From Burkholderia oklahomensis C6786 (GTDB lineage: Bacteria; Pseudomonadota; Gammaproteobacteria; Burkholderiales; Burkholderiaceae), in contig NZ_CP009555.1 of the NCBI RefSeq assembly GCF_000959365.1, forward strand, positions 2,790,001 to 2,854,000: 64,000 bases of DNA, written 5' to 3'. Under the pieces are notes generated by a model. It saw only the letters and a list, made by a program, of their open reading frames with translations, made no database searches and was not told the origin of the DNA. Position numbers and translations under genes: made by a program. Below are positions 34,275-45,488 of this stretch, in pieces; the stretch's first letter is position 1; each line of letters opens with the position of its first letter.

Positions 34275-36875
34275 ATGGATCAATTCGCCAAAGAGACCCT
34301 GCCCACCTCCCTCGAGGAGGAAATGCGCAAGTCGTATCTCGATTACGCCATGAGCGTGATCGTCGGACGTGCCCTTCCGGATGTCCGCGATGGCTTGAAG
34401 CCCGTGCATCGGCGCGTGCTGTTCGCGATGCACGAACTGAACAACGACTGGAACCGGCCGTACAAGAAGTCCGCGCGTATCGTCGGCGACGTGATCGGTA
34501 AGTATCACCCGCACGGCGACACGGCGGTCTACGACACGATCGTCCGGATGGCCCAGGACTTCTCGCTGCGCTACATGCTCGTCGACGGTCAGGGCAACTT
34601 CGGCTCCGTCGACGGCGACAACGCCGCCGCGATGCGCTACACCGAAATCCGGATGGCCAAGATCGGCCACGAGCTGCTCGCGGACATCGACAAGGAAACC
34701 GTCGACTTCGGCCCGAACTACGACGGCAGCGAAATGCAGCCGCTCATCCTGCCGTCGCGGATTCCGAACCTCCTCATCAATGGTTCGTCGGGGATCGCGG
34801 TCGGCATGGCGACCAACATTCCGCCGCACAACCTGAACGAGGTCGTCGACGCGTGCCTGTATCTGCTGAACAATCCGCAGGCGAGCGTCGACGAGCTGAT
34901 CGAGATCATTCCCGCGCCCGATTTCCCGACGGCCGGCATCATCTATGGCGTCGCGGGCGTGCGCGACGGCTATCGCACCGGCCGCGGCCGTGTCGTGATG
35001 CGCGCGACGACGCACTTCGAAGAGATCGACCGCGGTCAGCGGATGGCGATCATCGTCGACGAGCTGCCGTACCAGGTCAACAAGCGCTCGCTGCTCGAGC
35101 GGATCGCGGAGCTCGTCAACGAGAAGAAGCTCGAAGGCATCTCGGACATCCGCGACGAGTCCGACAAGAGCGGCATGCGCGTCGTGATCGAGCTCAAGCG
35201 CGGCGAGGTGCCCGAGGTCGTGCTGAACAACCTGTACAAGGCGACCCAGCTGCAGGACACGTTCGGCATGAACATGGTCGCGCTCGTCGACAACCAGCCG
35301 AAGCTCCTCAATCTGAAGGAGATCCTGCAGTGCTTCCTGTCGCATCGGCGTGAAGTGCTGACGCGGCGCACGGTCTACGAACTGCGCAAGGCGCGCGAAC
35401 GCGGCCACGTGCTCGAAGGCCTGGCCGTCGCGCTCGCGAACATCGACGACTTCATCGCGATCATCAAGGCCGCGCCGACGCCGCCGATCGCGAAGCAGGA
35501 GCTGATGGCGAAGTCGTGGGATTCGTCGCTCGTGCGCGAGATGCTGACGCGCGCCGAGACCGAGAACGCGGCGGCGGGCGGGCGCGAAGCATACCGCCCG
35601 GAAGGACTGAGCCCGGCGTTCGGCATGCAGGGCGACGGCTTCTACAGGCTGTCCGACACGCAGGCGCAGGAAATCCTCCAGATGCGTCTGCAGCGCCTGA
35701 CGGGCCTCGAGCAGGACAAGATCATCGGCGAATATCGCGACGTGATGGCGCAGATCGCCGATCTGCTCGACATCCTCGCGCGGCCCGAGCGGATCACCGT
35801 GATGATCGGCGAGGAGCTGAACGCCGTGAAGGTCGAGTTCGGCGACGCGCGCCGCTCGAAGATCGAGCTGAACGCGACCGAACTGAACACGGAAGACCTG
35901 ATCACGCCGCAGGACATGGTGGTCACGATGTCGCACGCGGGCTACGTGAAATCGCAGCCGCTGTCCGAGTACCGCGCGCAGAAGCGCGGCGGCCGCGGCA
36001 AGCAGGCGACGCAGATGAAGGAAGACGACTGGATCGAGACGCTCTTCATCGCGAACACGCACGACTACATCCTGTGCTTCTCGAACCGCGGCCGCGTGTA
36101 CTGGGTCAAGGTCTACGAGGTGCCGCAGGGCTCGCGCAACTCGCGCGGCCGTCCGATCGTCAACATGTTCCCGCTGCAGGAAGGCGAGAAGATCAACGTC
36201 GTGCTGCCCGTCCGGGAATTCTCGGCCGACAAGTACGTGTTCATGACGACGGCCTTGGGCACCGTCAAGAAGACGCCGCTCGAAGCGTTCAGCCGGCCGA
36301 TGAAGAAGGGCATCATTGCGGTCGGCCTCGACGAGGGCGACTACCTGATCGGCGCGGCGATCACCGACGGCGCACATGACGTGATGCTGTTCTCCGACGC
36401 GGGCAAGGCGGTCCGCTTCGACGAGAACGACGTGCGTCCGATGGGCCGCGAGGCGCGCGGCGTGCGCGGGATGCAGCTCGACGAAGGGCAGCAGGTGATC
36501 GCGATGCTCGTCGCGGGCAGCGAGGAGCAGTCGGTGCTGACCGCGACCGAGAACGGTTTCGGCAAGCGCACGCCGATCACCGAGTACACGCGCCACGGCC
36601 GCGGCACGAAGGGGATGATCGCGATCCAGACGTCCGAGCGCAACGGCCGCGTGGTCGCCGCGACGCTCGTCGACCCCGAGGATCAGATCATGCTGATCAC
36701 GACGGCGGGCGTGCTGATCCGCACGCGCGTGTCGGAGATCCGCGAGATGGGACGGGCGACGCAAGGTGTTACACTCATCAGTCTCGATGAAGGCACCAAG
36801 CTTTCGGGTCTGCAGCAGATCGCCGAGGCGGACGCTGATCCCGACGACGACGCGTCGGAGGGCGGCGACGCCTGA
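34275..36875 (+). CDS. gyrA: GyrA, DNA gyrase subunit A
   Basis: This 866-residue subunit cuts and rejoins DNA during negative supercoiling. The catalytic tyrosine is Tyr122 ([10 protein letters not shown]). The quinolone-resistance region reads [10 protein letters not shown], with Thr83 and Asp87. Thr83 replaces the Ser of E. coli; this is usual in Burkholderia, so the region looks wild type. C-terminal beta-pinwheel repeats are present, including the GyrA box QKRGGRGKQ near residue 570, and the tail is acidic. The ATG at 34275 begins the conserved [10 protein letters not shown]. Confidence 0.98.
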   Translation: MDQFAKETLPTSLEEEMRKSYLDYAMSVIVGRALPDVRDGLKPVHRRVLFAMHELNNDWNRPYKKSARIVGDVIGKYHPHGDTAVYDTIVRMAQDFSLRYMLVDGQGNFGSVDGDNAAAMRYTEIRMAKIGHELLADIDKETVDFGPNYDGSEMQPLILPSRIPNLLINGSSGIAVGMATNIPPHNLNEVVDACLYLLNNPQASVDELIEIIPAPDFPTAGIIYGVAGVRDGYRTGRGRVVMRATTHFEEIDRGQRMAIIVDELPYQVNKRSLLERIAELVNEKKLEGISDIRDESDKSGMRVVIELKRGEVPEVVLNNLYKATQLQDTFGMNMVALVDNQPKLLNLKEILQCFLSHRREVLTRRTVYELRKARERGHVLEGLAVALANIDDFIAIIKAAPTPPIAKQELMAKSWDSSLVREMLTRAETENAAAGGREAYRPEGLSPAFGMQGDGFYRLSDTQAQEILQMRLQRLTGLEQDKIIGEYRDVMAQIADLLDILARPERITVMIGEELNAVKVEFGDARRSKIELNATELNTEDLITPQDMVVTMSHAGYVKSQPLSEYRAQKRGGRGKQATQMKEDDWIETLFIANTHDYILCFSNRGRVYWVKVYEVPQGSRNSRGRPIVNMFPLQEGEKINVVLPVREFSADKYVFMTTALGTVKKTPLEAFSRPMKKGIIAVGLDEGDYLIGAAITDGAHDVMLFSDAGKAVRFDENDVRPMGREARGVRGMQLDEGQQVIAMLVAGSEEQSVLTATENGFGKRTPITEYTRHGRGTKGMIAIQTSERNGRVVAATLVDPEDQIMLITTAGVLIRTRVSEIREMGRATQGVTLISLDEGTKLSGLQQIAEADADPDDDASEGGDA

Positions 36876-36972
36876 GCCAGGTTGTGACCGTCGAGCCGCC
36901 GCCCGGCGCGCACGCAAAAATGCGGCATGACGGGTGCGGCGTATAAACTGTGCATATTTCCATGAGGGAGTG

Positions 36973-37572
36973 ATGATGCAAAAACGATTCAAGCAACTGG
37001 TCCTGCTGGCAGCGATGGTTCCGGCGTTCGCGATGGCTCAGTCGCTGTCGAACCAGACTTCGGCTCCGGCGGCCGCTGCTCCGATCGACGCCGACAAGAA
37101 GGCAGCCATCAAGGATCTGCTCGACGCGATCGACGCGCCGAAGCTCGTGTCGGCAATTGCGAACAGCGCCGAAATGCAATCGAAGCAGCTCGTGCCGGCG
37201 ATCCTGTCGGACGCGCTGTCGGAGAACAAGACGCTGAACGACAAGCAAAAGCAAGCCGCCGTGCCGACGCTGCAGAAGAACGCGGTGCCGAAGCTCGTCG
37301 ACAACGCGGGCAAGGTGTTCGGCACGCAACAGTTCTCGAGCGACGCGATGCAGGCTCAGTACGACGCATACGCGAAGTACTACAGCACGTCGGAGATCAA
37401 GGATCTGACGACGTTCTACAAGAGCCCGACGGGCCGCAAGTTCATCCAGGTGCAAGATCAGGTCGGCCGCGACGTCGTGAACGGCCTGATGCAGAAGTAC
37501 ATGCCGCAGGCGATCAAGGCGACGCGCGACCAGGCCGACAAGGAAGTCGCGGGCGTCAAGCCGGGCAAGTAA
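36973..37572 (+). CDS. DUF2059-domain exported protein
   Basis: This protein of about 199 residues has a signal peptide ([13 protein letters not shown], cut near residue 22), an Ala/Pro linker and a helical DUF2059 domain including [24 protein letters not shown]2059 proteins are periplasmic and of unknown function. Two adjacent ATGs are possible; the second (36976) has better spacing from GAGGGAG, the first is given. The conserved place between gyrA and serC in Burkholderia suggests a stable, possibly co-regulated gene. Confidence 0.85.
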   Translation: MMQKRFKQLVLLAAMVPAFAMAQSLSNQTSAPAAAAPIDADKKAAIKDLLDAIDAPKLVSAIANSAEMQSKQLVPAILSDALSENKTLNDKQKQAAVPTLQKNAVPKLVDNAGKVFGTQQFSSDAMQAQYDAYAKYYSTSEIKDLTTFYKSPTGRKFIQVQDQVGRDVVNGLMQKYMPQAIKATRDQADKEVAGVKPGK

Positions 37573-37645
37573 GCCGCGCCCGTCGGGGCCCGTCGGCCGG
37601 GGCGTTCGCCGCCCGGGTTTGGCGGGTTCGTCGGGACGGTGCGAT

Positions 37646-37686
37646 AATGGCCGTTTGCGCGAGAGCGCAAGCGGCCATTTCCTTTT
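37646..37686 (+). terminator. Strong hairpin between the DUF2059 gene and serC
   Basis: A 15-bp stem (AATGGCCGTTTGCGC / GCGCAAGCGGCCATT, one G-T pair) closes a GAGA loop and is followed by TTCCTTTT. It lies 74 bp after the DUF2059 stop and 56 bp before serC, so it is either that gene's terminator or a partial block before the serC operon. Confidence 0.75.
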
Positions 37687-37741
37687 CCCGCACGGCTTTG
37701 GGCCGGTTCGAAGCGGCCGCGTCCCTTCCGAGGTTTTCACG

Positions 37742-38824
37742 ATGCGCGTCTTTAATTTCTCCGCCGGTCCCGCGGCGATGCCCGAGGAAGTGCTGCGCCA
37801 GGCGGCCGCCGAAATGCTCGACTGGAACGGCAGCGGCATGAGCGTGATGGAAATGAGCCATCGCGGCAAGGAATTCATGTCGATCCACGAGGCCGCGCTC
37901 GCCGACCTGCGCGAGCTGCTCGACGTGCCCGCGAACTACCGGATCCTGTTTCTGCAGGGCGGGGGGATCGCCGAGAACGCGATCGTGCCGATGAACCTGC
38001 TCGGCTCGCGCACGACGGCCGATTTCGTCGTCACGGGCTCCTGGTCGCAGAAGTCGTTCAACGAGGCGAAGAAATACTGCACGCCGCATCTCGCCGCGAC
38101 GGGCAAGACCGAGCAGGGCTACACGCGCGTGCCGGCGTTCTCCGAATGGCAGATGTCCGGCGATCCGGCGTACGTGCACCTCTGCACGAACGAGACGATC
38201 GACGGCGTCGAGACGTTCGACATCCCCGATCTCGGCAACGTGCCGCTCGTCGCCGACGTGTCGTCGCACATCCTGTCGCGTCCGCTCGAGATCGCGAAGT
38301 ACGGCGCGATCTTCGGCGGCGCGCAAAAGAACATCGGGATGGCGGGCGTGACGCTCGTGATCGTCCGCGAGGACTTGCTCGACCGCGCGCTGTCGATCTG
38401 CCCGTCGGCGTTCGAATGGAAGACGGTCGCGCTCAACAACTCGCTCTACAACACGCCGCCCACCTACGCGATCTACGTCGCCGGGCTCGTGTTCAAGTGG
38501 CTGAAGGCGCAAGGCGGCCTGGCCGCGATCGAGCAGCGCAACATCGAAAAATCGAAGCTGCTGTACGACGCGATCGACGCGAGCAGCTTCTATTTGAACA
38601 AGGTCGAGAAGTCGGCGCGTTCGCGGATGAACGTGCCGTTCTTCCTCGCCGACGAATCGCGCAACGAAGACTTCCTTGCCGGCGCAAAAGAGCGCGGGCT
38701 GCTGCAGCTCAAGGGCCACAAGTCCGTCGGCGGCATGCGGGCGTCGATCTATAACGCGGTGCCGCTCGCGGGCGTGCAGGCGCTCGTCGAGTACATGAGA
38801 GATTTCGAGCGGCAATGCGCGTGA
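37742..38824 (+). CDS. serC: SerC, phosphoserine aminotransferase
   Basis: This 360-residue PLP enzyme makes 3-phosphoserine for serine synthesis and also acts in pyridoxal phosphate synthesis. The PLP-binding lysine is Lys196 in [11 protein letters not shown]. The N-terminus [18 protein letters not shown] and the motifs LFLQGGG and MSHRGKEF are typical. Length equals E. coli SerC (362). It begins the serC-pheA-tyrA-aroA-cmk-rpsA-ihfB supraoperon, with pheA 32 bp downstream. Confidence 0.96.
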   Translation: MRVFNFSAGPAAMPEEVLRQAAAEMLDWNGSGMSVMEMSHRGKEFMSIHEAALADLRELLDVPANYRILFLQGGGIAENAIVPMNLLGSRTTADFVVTGSWSQKSFNEAKKYCTPHLAATGKTEQGYTRVPAFSEWQMSGDPAYVHLCTNETIDGVETFDIPDLGNVPLVADVSSHILSRPLEIAKYGAIFGGAQKNIGMAGVTLVIVREDLLDRALSICPSAFEWKTVALNNSLYNTPPTYAIYVAGLVFKWLKAQGGLAAIEQRNIEKSKLLYDAIDASSFYLNKVEKSARSRMNVPFFLADESRNEDFLAGAKERGLLQLKGHKSVGGMRASIYNAVPLAGVQALVEYMRDFERQCA

Positions 38825-38856
38825 TGCGCGCCGCTCTTCAGCACGCTTGTTAATTC

Positions 38857-39939
38857 ATGGACGACGAACTCAATACCCGCCTGAAGCCTCTGCGCGAACG
38901 CATCGACGCGATCGACGCGCAACTGATCTCGCTTCTGAACCAGCGTGCGGCGGTCGCGCTCGAGGTCGGCGAGGTCAAGAAGCACTTCAATGCGCCCGTG
39001 TTCCGGCCGGAACGCGAGCAGCAGGTGATCGCGCGCCTGCAGGACATGAGCGCCGGGCCGCTCGCGAGCGAGCATATCAGCGCGATCTGGCGCGAGATCA
39101 TGGCGGCGAGCCGCTCGCTCGAGCAGACGATTCACGTCGCGTTCCTCGGGCCCGTCGGCACCTACAGCGAACAGGCGATGTTCGACTACTTCGGCCAGTC
39201 GATCGAAGGGCTGCCGTGCCCGTCGATCGACGAGGTGTTCCGCTCGGTCGAGGCGGGGGCCTCGGCGTTCGGGGTCGTGCCGGTCGAGAACTCGTCGGAA
39301 GGCGCGGTGTCGCGCACGCTCGATCTGCTGCTGCATACGCAGCTTCTGATCGGCGGCGAGCTGTCGCTGCCGATCCATCACAACCTGCTCACGCAGACGG
39401 GCAAGCTCGACGGCGTGAAGCGCGTATGCGCGCATGCGCAGGCGCTCGCGCAGTGCCAGCAGTGGCTCGCGTCGAACGCGCCGCATCTCGAGCGGCAGGC
39501 GGTCGCGAGCAACGCGGAGGCCGCGCGGCTCGCGGCCGACGACGCAACGGTCGCCGCGATCGCGGGCGACCGTGCGGCGACGCACTACGGGCTGCAGATC
39601 GCATATGCGCTGATTCAGGACGATCCGCACAACCGCACGCGCTTCGCCGTGATCGGCAAGGAGCCGGCGGGGCCGAGCGGGCATGACCAGACGTCGCTCA
39701 TCGTGTCGGTGAAGAACGAGCCGGGCGCGGTGTTCAAGCTGCTCGAGCCGCTCGCGCGGCACGGCGTATCGATGACGCGCCTCGAGTCGCGTCCCGCCCG
39801 GGTCGGCACGTGGGAGTACTACTTCTACATCGACGTCGAAGGGCATCGCGACGACGACGCAGTCAAGGCCGCGCTCGCGGAGCTCGGCAAGAAGGCGGCA
39901 TTCCTGAAGATTCTCGGTTCGTATCCGCGCGCGCGGTGA
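38857..39939 (+). CDS. pheA: PheA, chorismate mutase / prephenate dehydratase
   Basis: This 360-residue bifunctional enzyme converts chorismate to prephenate and then phenylpyruvate. An AroQ chorismate mutase domain occupies residues 1 to about 90 (RIDAIDAQLISLLNQRA). A prephenate dehydratase domain covers about 93-270, with GPVGTYSEQA and VPVENSSEGAV. An ACT domain (about 280-355) carries ESRP, the phenylalanine-sensing motif for feedback inhibition. Length matches P-protein (386 in E. coli). Confidence 0.96.
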   Translation: MDDELNTRLKPLRERIDAIDAQLISLLNQRAAVALEVGEVKKHFNAPVFRPEREQQVIARLQDMSAGPLASEHISAIWREIMAASRSLEQTIHVAFLGPVGTYSEQAMFDYFGQSIEGLPCPSIDEVFRSVEAGASAFGVVPVENSSEGAVSRTLDLLLHTQLLIGGELSLPIHHNLLTQTGKLDGVKRVCAHAQALAQCQQWLASNAPHLERQAVASNAEAARLAADDATVAAIAGDRAATHYGLQIAYALIQDDPHNRTRFAVIGKEPAGPSGHDQTSLIVSVKNEPGAVFKLLEPLARHGVSMTRLESRPARVGTWEYYFYIDVEGHRDDDAVKAALAELGKKAAFLKILGSYPRAR

Positions 39940-40110
39940 CGCGTGTCGCGTTGCGCCGCGCATGCCGGCGCGGCTGGAGCGGCTTGCCGCAGGTAGACGA
40001 CGCACGGCCCGTCGCGCAAACGGATGCGCGGCGCCTCGGGCAGGCGGCCGTTCGATATTGACCCTCGCGCGCCCGGCCCGGGCTCGGGCGCGCGTTACTT
40101 GGCTCTCGTC

Positions 40111-42360
40111 GTGTCAGGCTTTTCTTTCAACAAACTGGTGATTTTCGGCGTCGGGCTGATCGGCGGCTCGCTCGCGCTCGCGTTGCGCGAAAGCGCGGCA
40201 GGCGGCGCGCGAGAGGTGGTCGGCGTCGGCCGTTCGAGCGCGTCGATCGAGCGTGCGCTCGCGCTGCGCGTGATCGATCGCGCGGCGGCGCTCGACGACG
40301 ACGCGCAGTTGCGCGACGCGCTCGCGGGCGCCGACATCGTGCTGCTCGCCGCGCCCGTCGCGCAGACGGGACCGCTTCTTGCTCGGATCGCGCCGTTTCT
40401 CGACGCATCGACGATCGTCACCGACGCGGGCAGCACGAAGTCGGACGTCGTCGCGGCCGCGCGCGCGGCGCTCGGCGCTCGGATCGGCCAGTTCGTGCCG
40501 GGCCACCCGATCGCCGGACGCGAATCGAGCGGCGTCGACGCGGCGCTGGCCGATCTGTACGTCGGCCGCAACGTCGTGCTGTGCGCATTGCCGGAGAACG
40601 CACCCGATGCGGTCGCCCGCATCGAATCGATGTGGCGCGCGGCGCGCGCCGACGTGCGCGCGATGAGCGCCGAGCAGCACGATCGCGTGTTCGCGGCGGT
40701 GAGCCATCTGCCGCACGTGCTGTCGTTCGCGCTCGTCGAGCAGATTCTCGGCGAATCCGATGCCGAGCTGAAATTCTCGTATGCGGCGGGCGGGTTCCGC
40801 GACTTCACGCGCATCGCCGCGTCGAGCCCGGAAATGTGGCGCGACGTCTGCCTCGCGAACCGCGCGGCGCTTCTTGATGAGCTCGACGCGTACACCCGCG
40901 TGCTCGCGCGGCTGCGCGCGGCGGTCGACGCGGGCGACGGCGCCGCGCTCGAAGCCGTGTTCACGCGCTCGCGCGCCGCGCGCTCGGCGTGGCGCGAGCG
41001 CGGCGCGAAGGCCGCGCCCGCCGTCCATTCAGACACCCCTGGAACAGGATCTCACATGGAACATCTCGATCTCGGCCCGTTCTCCCATGCGCAAGGCGCG
41101 GTGCGTCTGCCCGGCTCGAAGAGCATCTCGAACCGCGTGCTGCTGCTTGCGGCGCTCGCGGAAGGCGAGACGACCGTCACGAACCTGCTCGATTCCGACG
41201 ACACGCGCGTGATGCTCGACGCGTTGGCCAAGCTCGGCGTGAAGCTGTCGCGCGACGGCGATGCCTGCGTCGTCGGCGGCACGCGCGGCGCGTTCACCGC
41301 GAAATCGGCGGATCTCTTCCTCGGCAACGCGGGCACCGCGGTGCGGCCGCTGACGGCGGCGCTCGCGGTCAACGGCGGCGACTACCGGATCCACGGCGTG
41401 CCGCGGATGCACGAGCGTCCGATCGGCGATCTCGTCGACGGGCTGCGCCAGATCGGCGCGCAGATCGACTACGAAGGGAACGAGGGCTTCCCGCCGCTTC
41501 GGATCCGGCCTGCGGCGATTTCGGTCGACGCGCCGATCCGCGTGCGCGGCGACGTGTCGAGCCAGTTCCTGACGGCGCTCCTGATGACGCTGCCGCTCGT
41601 GAAGGCGAAGGATGGCGCGAGCGTCGTCGAGGTCGACGGCGAACTGATCTCGAAGCCTTACATCGAGATCACGATCAAGCTGATGGCGCGCTTCGGCGTG
41701 ACGGTCGAGCGCGACGGCTGGCAGCGCTTCACGGTGCCGGCGGGCGTGCGGTACCGGTCGCCCGGCACGATCATGGTCGAGGGCGATGCTTCTTCGGCGT
41801 CGTACTTCCTCGCGGCGGGCGCGTTGGGCGGCGGGCCGCTGCGCGTCGAGGGCGTCGGCCGCGCGAGCATCCAGGGCGACGTGGGCTTCGCGAACGCGCT
41901 GATGCAGATGGGCGCGAACGTGACGATGGGCGACGACTGGATCGAGGTGCGCGGCATCGGCCACGACCACGGCAAGCTCGCGCCGATCGACATGGACTTC
42001 AACCTGATTCCGGACGCCGCGATGACGATCGCGGTCGCCGCGCTGTTCGCCGACGGCTCGAGCACGCTGCGCAACATCGGCAGCTGGCGCGTGAAGGAGA
42101 CCGACCGGATCGCCGCGATGGCGGCCGAGCTGCGCAAGGTCGGCGCGACAGTCGAGGAGGGCGCCGACTATCTCGTCGTGACGCCGCCCGCGCAACTCGT
42201 GCCGAACGCGTCGATCGACACCTACGACGACCACCGGATGGCGATGTGCTTCTCGCTCGTGAGCCTGGGCGGCGTGCCCGTGCGCATCAACGATCCGAAG
42301 TGCGTCGGCAAGACGTTCCCCGACTATTTCGACCGTTTCCTGGCGCTCGCCAAGGCTTGA
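40111..42360 (+). CDS. tyrA: TyrA-AroA, prephenate dehydrogenase fused in frame to EPSP synthase
   Basis: The frame starts with GTG ([13 protein letters not shown]) and runs without a stop for 749 codons. The first 310 residues are a TyrA domain that makes 4-hydroxyphenylpyruvate (or arogenate product) from prephenate with NAD+. It shows [39 protein letters not shown] and [15 protein letters not shown]. The remainder from about residue 316 is a complete AroA. A short linker ([13 protein letters not shown]) joins them, and a CAGGA sits before the internal ATG at 41056. AroA could therefore be made as a fusion, separately, or both. TyrA-AroA fusions are known in Pseudomonas and Acinetobacter. 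Alternatively, only TyrA plus readthrough is expressed. Confidence 0.8.
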   Translation: MSGFSFNKLVIFGVGLIGGSLALALRESAAGGAREVVGVGRSSASIERALALRVIDRAAALDDDAQLRDALAGADIVLLAAPVAQTGPLLARIAPFLDASTIVTDAGSTKSDVVAAARAALGARIGQFVPGHPIAGRESSGVDAALADLYVGRNVVLCALPENAPDAVARIESMWRAARADVRAMSAEQHDRVFAAVSHLPHVLSFALVEQILGESDAELKFSYAAGGFRDFTRIAASSPEMWRDVCLANRAALLDELDAYTRVLARLRAAVDAGDGAALEAVFTRSRAARSAWRERGAKAAPAVHSDTPGTGSHMEHLDLGPFSHAQGAVRLPGSKSISNRVLLLAALAEGETTVTNLLDSDDTRVMLDALAKLGVKLSRDGDACVVGGTRGAFTAKSADLFLGNAGTAVRPLTAALAVNGGDYRIHGVPRMHERPIGDLVDGLRQIGAQIDYEGNEGFPPLRIRPAAISVDAPIRVRGDVSSQFLTALLMTLPLVKAKDGASVVEVDGELISKPYIEITIKLMARFGVTVERDGWQRFTVPAGVRYRSPGTIMVEGDASSASYFLAAGALGGGPLRVEGVGRASIQGDVGFANALMQMGANVTMGDDWIEVRGIGHDHGKLAPIDMDFNLIPDAAMTIAVAALFADGSSTLRNIGSWRVKETDRIAAMAAELRKVGATVEEGADYLVVTPPAQLVPNASIDTYDDHRMAMCFSLVSLGGVPVRINDPKCVGKTFPDYFDRFLALAKA
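41056..42360 (+). CDS. aroA: AroA, 3-phosphoshikimate 1-carboxyvinyltransferase (internal start)
   Basis: Reading from the internal ATG gives 434 residues, the normal length of a free AroA (EPSP synthase), which joins phosphoenolpyruvate to shikimate 3-phosphate. The catalytic signatures are complete: [20 protein letters not shown] near the N-terminus, [17 protein letters not shown] at about residue 95, [19 protein letters not shown] and [11 protein letters not shown] near the C-terminus. [10 protein letters not shown] with Gly in LGNAGTA is the glyphosate-sensitive form. The same codons are also the C-terminal half of the fused tyrA-aroA frame. The cmk gene follows 16 bp downstream. Confidence 0.93.
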   Translation: MEHLDLGPFSHAQGAVRLPGSKSISNRVLLLAALAEGETTVTNLLDSDDTRVMLDALAKLGVKLSRDGDACVVGGTRGAFTAKSADLFLGNAGTAVRPLTAALAVNGGDYRIHGVPRMHERPIGDLVDGLRQIGAQIDYEGNEGFPPLRIRPAAISVDAPIRVRGDVSSQFLTALLMTLPLVKAKDGASVVEVDGELISKPYIEITIKLMARFGVTVERDGWQRFTVPAGVRYRSPGTIMVEGDASSASYFLAAGALGGGPLRVEGVGRASIQGDVGFANALMQMGANVTMGDDWIEVRGIGHDHGKLAPIDMDFNLIPDAAMTIAVAALFADGSSTLRNIGSWRVKETDRIAAMAAELRKVGATVEEGADYLVVTPPAQLVPNASIDTYDDHRMAMCFSLVSLGGVPVRINDPKCVGKTFPDYFDRFLALAKA

Positions 42361-42376
42361 CGCCCGTATTGACCCG

Positions 42377-43063
42377 ATGAAATCGACTCGACCTTTTCAC
42401 CCGACCCCAGTTATCACGATCGACGGCCCGACCGCGTCCGGCAAGGGCACGGTCGCGGCGCTCGTCGCCGCGCACCTCGGCTTTCACCTGCTCGACAGCG
42501 GCGCGCTGTACCGGCTCGCAGCGCTCGCGAGCATCCGCTACCAGGTCGAGGCCGACGACGCCGACGCGCTCGCCAAGCTCGTCGACGGCCTCCACATCAC
42601 GTTCCGCGAGGGCTGCGCGCAGCTCGACGGCGTCGACGTGTCCGACGAGATCCGCGCGGAAGCGGTCGGCAACCGGGCGTCGGCGATCGCCGTCCATGCG
42701 AGCGTGCGCGCGGCGCTCGTCGCGCGGCAGCGCGCGTTCCGCAAGACGCCGGGGCTCGTCGCGGACGGCCGCGACATGGGGACCGTGATCTTCCCGGATG
42801 CGGTGCTGAAGGTGTTCCTGACGGCGAGCGTCGAGGCGCGCGCCGCGCGCCGGCATAAGCAATTGATGCAAAAAGGTTTTTCTGCTAACATTGATAACTT
42901 GCTCCGGGATTTGCGTGAACGCGACGCGCGCGACAGCAATCGTGCAGCCGCGCCGCTCAGGCCCGCAGCAGATGCCAAGCCCCTCGACACGTCGGCCCTC
43001 ACGATCGAGCAATCGGTCGAACAGGTCCTCGCGTGGTACCGGGAACTCGGCCAGCCCGCTTGA
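42377..43063 (+). CDS. cmk: Cmk, cytidylate kinase
   Basis: This 228-residue enzyme phosphorylates CMP and dCMP. The P-loop GPTASGKG is at residues 17-24, followed by [22 protein letters not shown] and the LID-type region [11 protein letters not shown] with [18 protein letters not shown]. Length matches E. coli Cmk (227). The cmk-rpsA neighbourhood is highly conserved in proteobacteria. Confidence 0.96.
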   Translation: MKSTRPFHPTPVITIDGPTASGKGTVAALVAAHLGFHLLDSGALYRLAALASIRYQVEADDADALAKLVDGLHITFREGCAQLDGVDVSDEIRAEAVGNRASAIAVHASVRAALVARQRAFRKTPGLVADGRDMGTVIFPDAVLKVFLTASVEARAARRHKQLMQKGFSANIDNLLRDLRERDARDSNRAAAPLRPAADAKPLDTSALTIEQSVEQVLAWYRELGQPA

Positions 43064-43205
43064 ACAGGGGCAAACGCGTAGTAGGTGCTTCGCGCGTCGC
43101 GCGAAGCGTGTGTTAAACCCTAACCCCGTGTGGATTCGCGGGCGCGTCGCCAGCCGTGACGGCCGGCGCGTGCGGTAGAGCGAAACCATGCACAATCCGA
43201 TTTTT

Positions 43206-44918
43206 ATGTCCGACCTGCAAACCTCCAACCCGAATACCGAATCCTTCGCGGCTCTGTTCGAAGAGTCGCTGACCCGCCAAGACATGCGCGCCGGCGAAGT
43301 GATCTCCGCCGAAGTCGTGCGTGTCGACCACAACTTCGTGGTCGTCAATGCCGGCCTCAAGTCCGAGGCCTACATTCCGATCGAGGAATTCCTGAACGAT
43401 CAGGGCGAGGTTGAGGTTCAGGCGGGCGATTTCGTTTCCGTCGCGATCGACGCGCTGGAAAACGGCTATGGCGACACGATCCTGTCGCGCGACAAGGCGA
43501 AGCGTCTCGCTTCGTGGCTGTCGCTGGAAAAGGCGCTCGACAACAATGAGCTCGTCACGGGCACGATCACCGGCAAGGTGAAGGGCGGCATGACCGTGAT
43601 GGTCAACGGCATCCGCGCGTTCCTGCCGGGTTCGCTCGTCGACACGCGTCCCGTCAAGGACACGACGCCGTACGAAGGCAAGACGCTCGAATTCCGCGTC
43701 ATCAAGCTCGACCGCAAGCGCAACAACGTCGTGCTGTCGCGCCGCGCAGTGATCGAAGCCACTCAGGGCGAAGAGCGCGCGAAGCTGCTCGAGACGCTGA
43801 AGGAAGGCGCGATCGTCAACGGCGTGGTCAAGAACATCACCGATTACGGCGCGTTCGTGGATCTGGGCGGCATCGACGGCCTGCTGCACATCACCGACAT
43901 CGCATGGCGCCGCGTGCGTCACCCGAGCGAAGTCCTGTCGGTCGGCCAGGAAGTCACCGCGAAGATCCTCAAGTTCGACCAAGAGAAGAACCGCGTGTCG
44001 CTCGGCATCAAGCAACTGGGCGACGATCCGTGGGAAGGCATCTCGCGCCGCTACCCGTCGGGCACGCGCCTGTTCGGCAAGGTCACGAACATCACCGACT
44101 ACGGCGCGTTCGTCGAAGTCGAATCGGGCATCGAAGGCCTGGTGCACGTGTCGGAAATGGACTGGACGAACAAGAACGTCGCTCCGTCGAAGGTCGTTCA
44201 GCTCGGCGACGAAGTCGAGGTCATGGTTCTCGAGATCGACGAAGACCGTCGTCGTATCAGCCTCGGCATGAAGCAGTGCAAGCCGAATCCGTGGGACGAC
44301 TTCAGCCGCAACTTCAAGAAGGGCGACAAGATCACGGGCGCAATCAAGTCGATCACCGACTTCGGCGTGTTCATCGGTCTGCCGGGCGGCATCGACGGCC
44401 TCGTCCACCTGTCGGACCTGTCGTGGAGCGAAGCGGGCGAAGAAGCGGTTCGCAAGTACAAGAAGGGCGACGAAGTCGAGGCAATCGTGCTCGGCATCGA
44501 CGTCGAGAAGGAACGCATCTCGCTCGGCATCAAGCAGCTCGAAGGCGATCCGTTCAGCAACTATGTCGCGATGAACGACAAGGGCTCGATCGTCGACGGC
44601 GTCGTGAAGTCGGTCGATGCGAAGGGCGCGGTCATCACGCTGACGCCGGACGTCGAAGGCTACCTGCGTGCGTCGGAAATCTCGCAGGATCGCGTCGAAG
44701 ACGCCCGCAACGTGCTGAAGGAAGGCGACAAGGTCAACGCGATGGTGATCAACATCGATCGCAAGTCGCGCGGCATCAACCTGTCGATCAAGGCGAAGGA
44801 TTCGGCCGAGCAGCAGGAAGCGATGCGCGGCCTGCAAGCCGATTCGAGCTCCGCTGCGACCGGCACGACCAACCTCGGCGCGCTGCTGAAGGCGAAGCTC
44901 GACGGCCAGAACCAGTAA
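43206..44918 (+). CDS. rpsA: RpsA, 30S ribosomal protein S1
   Basis: This 570-residue protein helps mRNA bind the small ribosomal subunit. Six S1 RNA-binding repeats follow each other, several with the GFG-like patterns [33 protein letters not shown] and [17 protein letters not shown]. The start [22 protein letters not shown] aligns with family N-termini. An in-frame ATG six codons earlier (43188) has a slightly better ribosome site, but S1 mRNAs are known for weak Shine-Dalgarno sequences. The codon use is less GC3-extreme, as in highly expressed genes. ihfB follows after 22 bp. Confidence 0.97.
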   Translation: MSDLQTSNPNTESFAALFEESLTRQDMRAGEVISAEVVRVDHNFVVVNAGLKSEAYIPIEEFLNDQGEVEVQAGDFVSVAIDALENGYGDTILSRDKAKRLASWLSLEKALDNNELVTGTITGKVKGGMTVMVNGIRAFLPGSLVDTRPVKDTTPYEGKTLEFRVIKLDRKRNNVVLSRRAVIEATQGEERAKLLETLKEGAIVNGVVKNITDYGAFVDLGGIDGLLHITDIAWRRVRHPSEVLSVGQEVTAKILKFDQEKNRVSLGIKQLGDDPWEGISRRYPSGTRLFGKVTNITDYGAFVEVESGIEGLVHVSEMDWTNKNVAPSKVVQLGDEVEVMVLEIDEDRRRISLGMKQCKPNPWDDFSRNFKKGDKITGAIKSITDFGVFIGLPGGIDGLVHLSDLSWSEAGEEAVRKYKKGDEVEAIVLGIDVEKERISLGIKQLEGDPFSNYVAMNDKGSIVDGVVKSVDAKGAVITLTPDVEGYLRASEISQDRVEDARNVLKEGDKVNAMVINIDRKSRGINLSIKAKDSAEQQEAMRGLQADSSSAATGTTNLGALLKAKLDGQNQ

Positions 44919-44940
44919 GCCTCGCGAGGTCTGCTGAAGT

Positions 44941-45264
44941 ATGACCAAATCCGAGTTGGTCGCCCAGCTGGCATCGCGATTTCCGCAGCTCGTGTTGAAG
45001 GATGCGGATTTCGCGGTGAAAACGATGCTCGATGCGATGTCCGACGCGCTGTCGAAAGGGCATCGCATCGAAATTCGCGGCTTCGGCAGCTTCGGCCTGA
45101 ACCGCCGCCCGGCGCGCGTCGGGCGCAATCCGAAGTCGGGGGAGAAAGTGCAGGTGCCCGAGAAATACGTACCGCACTTCAAGCCCGGCAAGGAATTGCG
45201 CGAGCGCGTCGACGGCCGCGCCGGCGAGCCGTTGAAGAACGACGAACCGGAAGATGGCCAGTGA
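44941..45264 (+). CDS. ihfB: IhfB, integration host factor beta subunit
   Basis: This 107-residue DNA-bending protein pairs with IhfA. It has [11 protein letters not shown] at the start, the core [30 protein letters not shown] and [13 protein letters not shown], the DNA-inserting arm with its Pro. A short acidic tail ([10 protein letters not shown]) is longer than E. coli IhfB (94). It ends the rpsA operon and is followed by a terminator. Confidence 0.95.
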   Translation: MTKSELVAQLASRFPQLVLKDADFAVKTMLDAMSDALSKGHRIEIRGFGSFGLNRRPARVGRNPKSGEKVQVPEKYVPHFKPGKELRERVDGRAGEPLKNDEPEDGQ

Positions 45265-45302
45265 CGGTGCAGCCGCAGCCGATGCCGAGCCAGTTTGGCT
45301 GA

Positions 45303-45333
45303 AAGAAAGCGCCCCTCGCGGGCGCTTTTTCTT
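45303..45333 (+). terminator. Terminator after ihfB
   Basis: AAAGCGCCC and GGGCGCTTT pair around CTCGC, followed by TTCTTT, about 40 bp after the ihfB stop. Confidence 0.88.
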
Positions 45334-45488
45334 TGGTGCGCGCCGCGCGGGTTTCGCGAAGCGCGTCAAGCACCGGCAGAACCGATTCGCGAAGCGCTAA
45401 AGGCATCCTTTACAATACGGGGCGCCTGACGCGCTGCGAAGGGGAGTCGCGCGCGCTGCCGAACAATCTCAGTCAAAGAGAGGGAGTC

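Noticed and set aside
34512..34540. Quinolone-resistance mutation in gyrA
   Set aside because: Thr83 differs from E. coli Ser83 but is the usual residue in Burkholderia, and Asp87 is intact.
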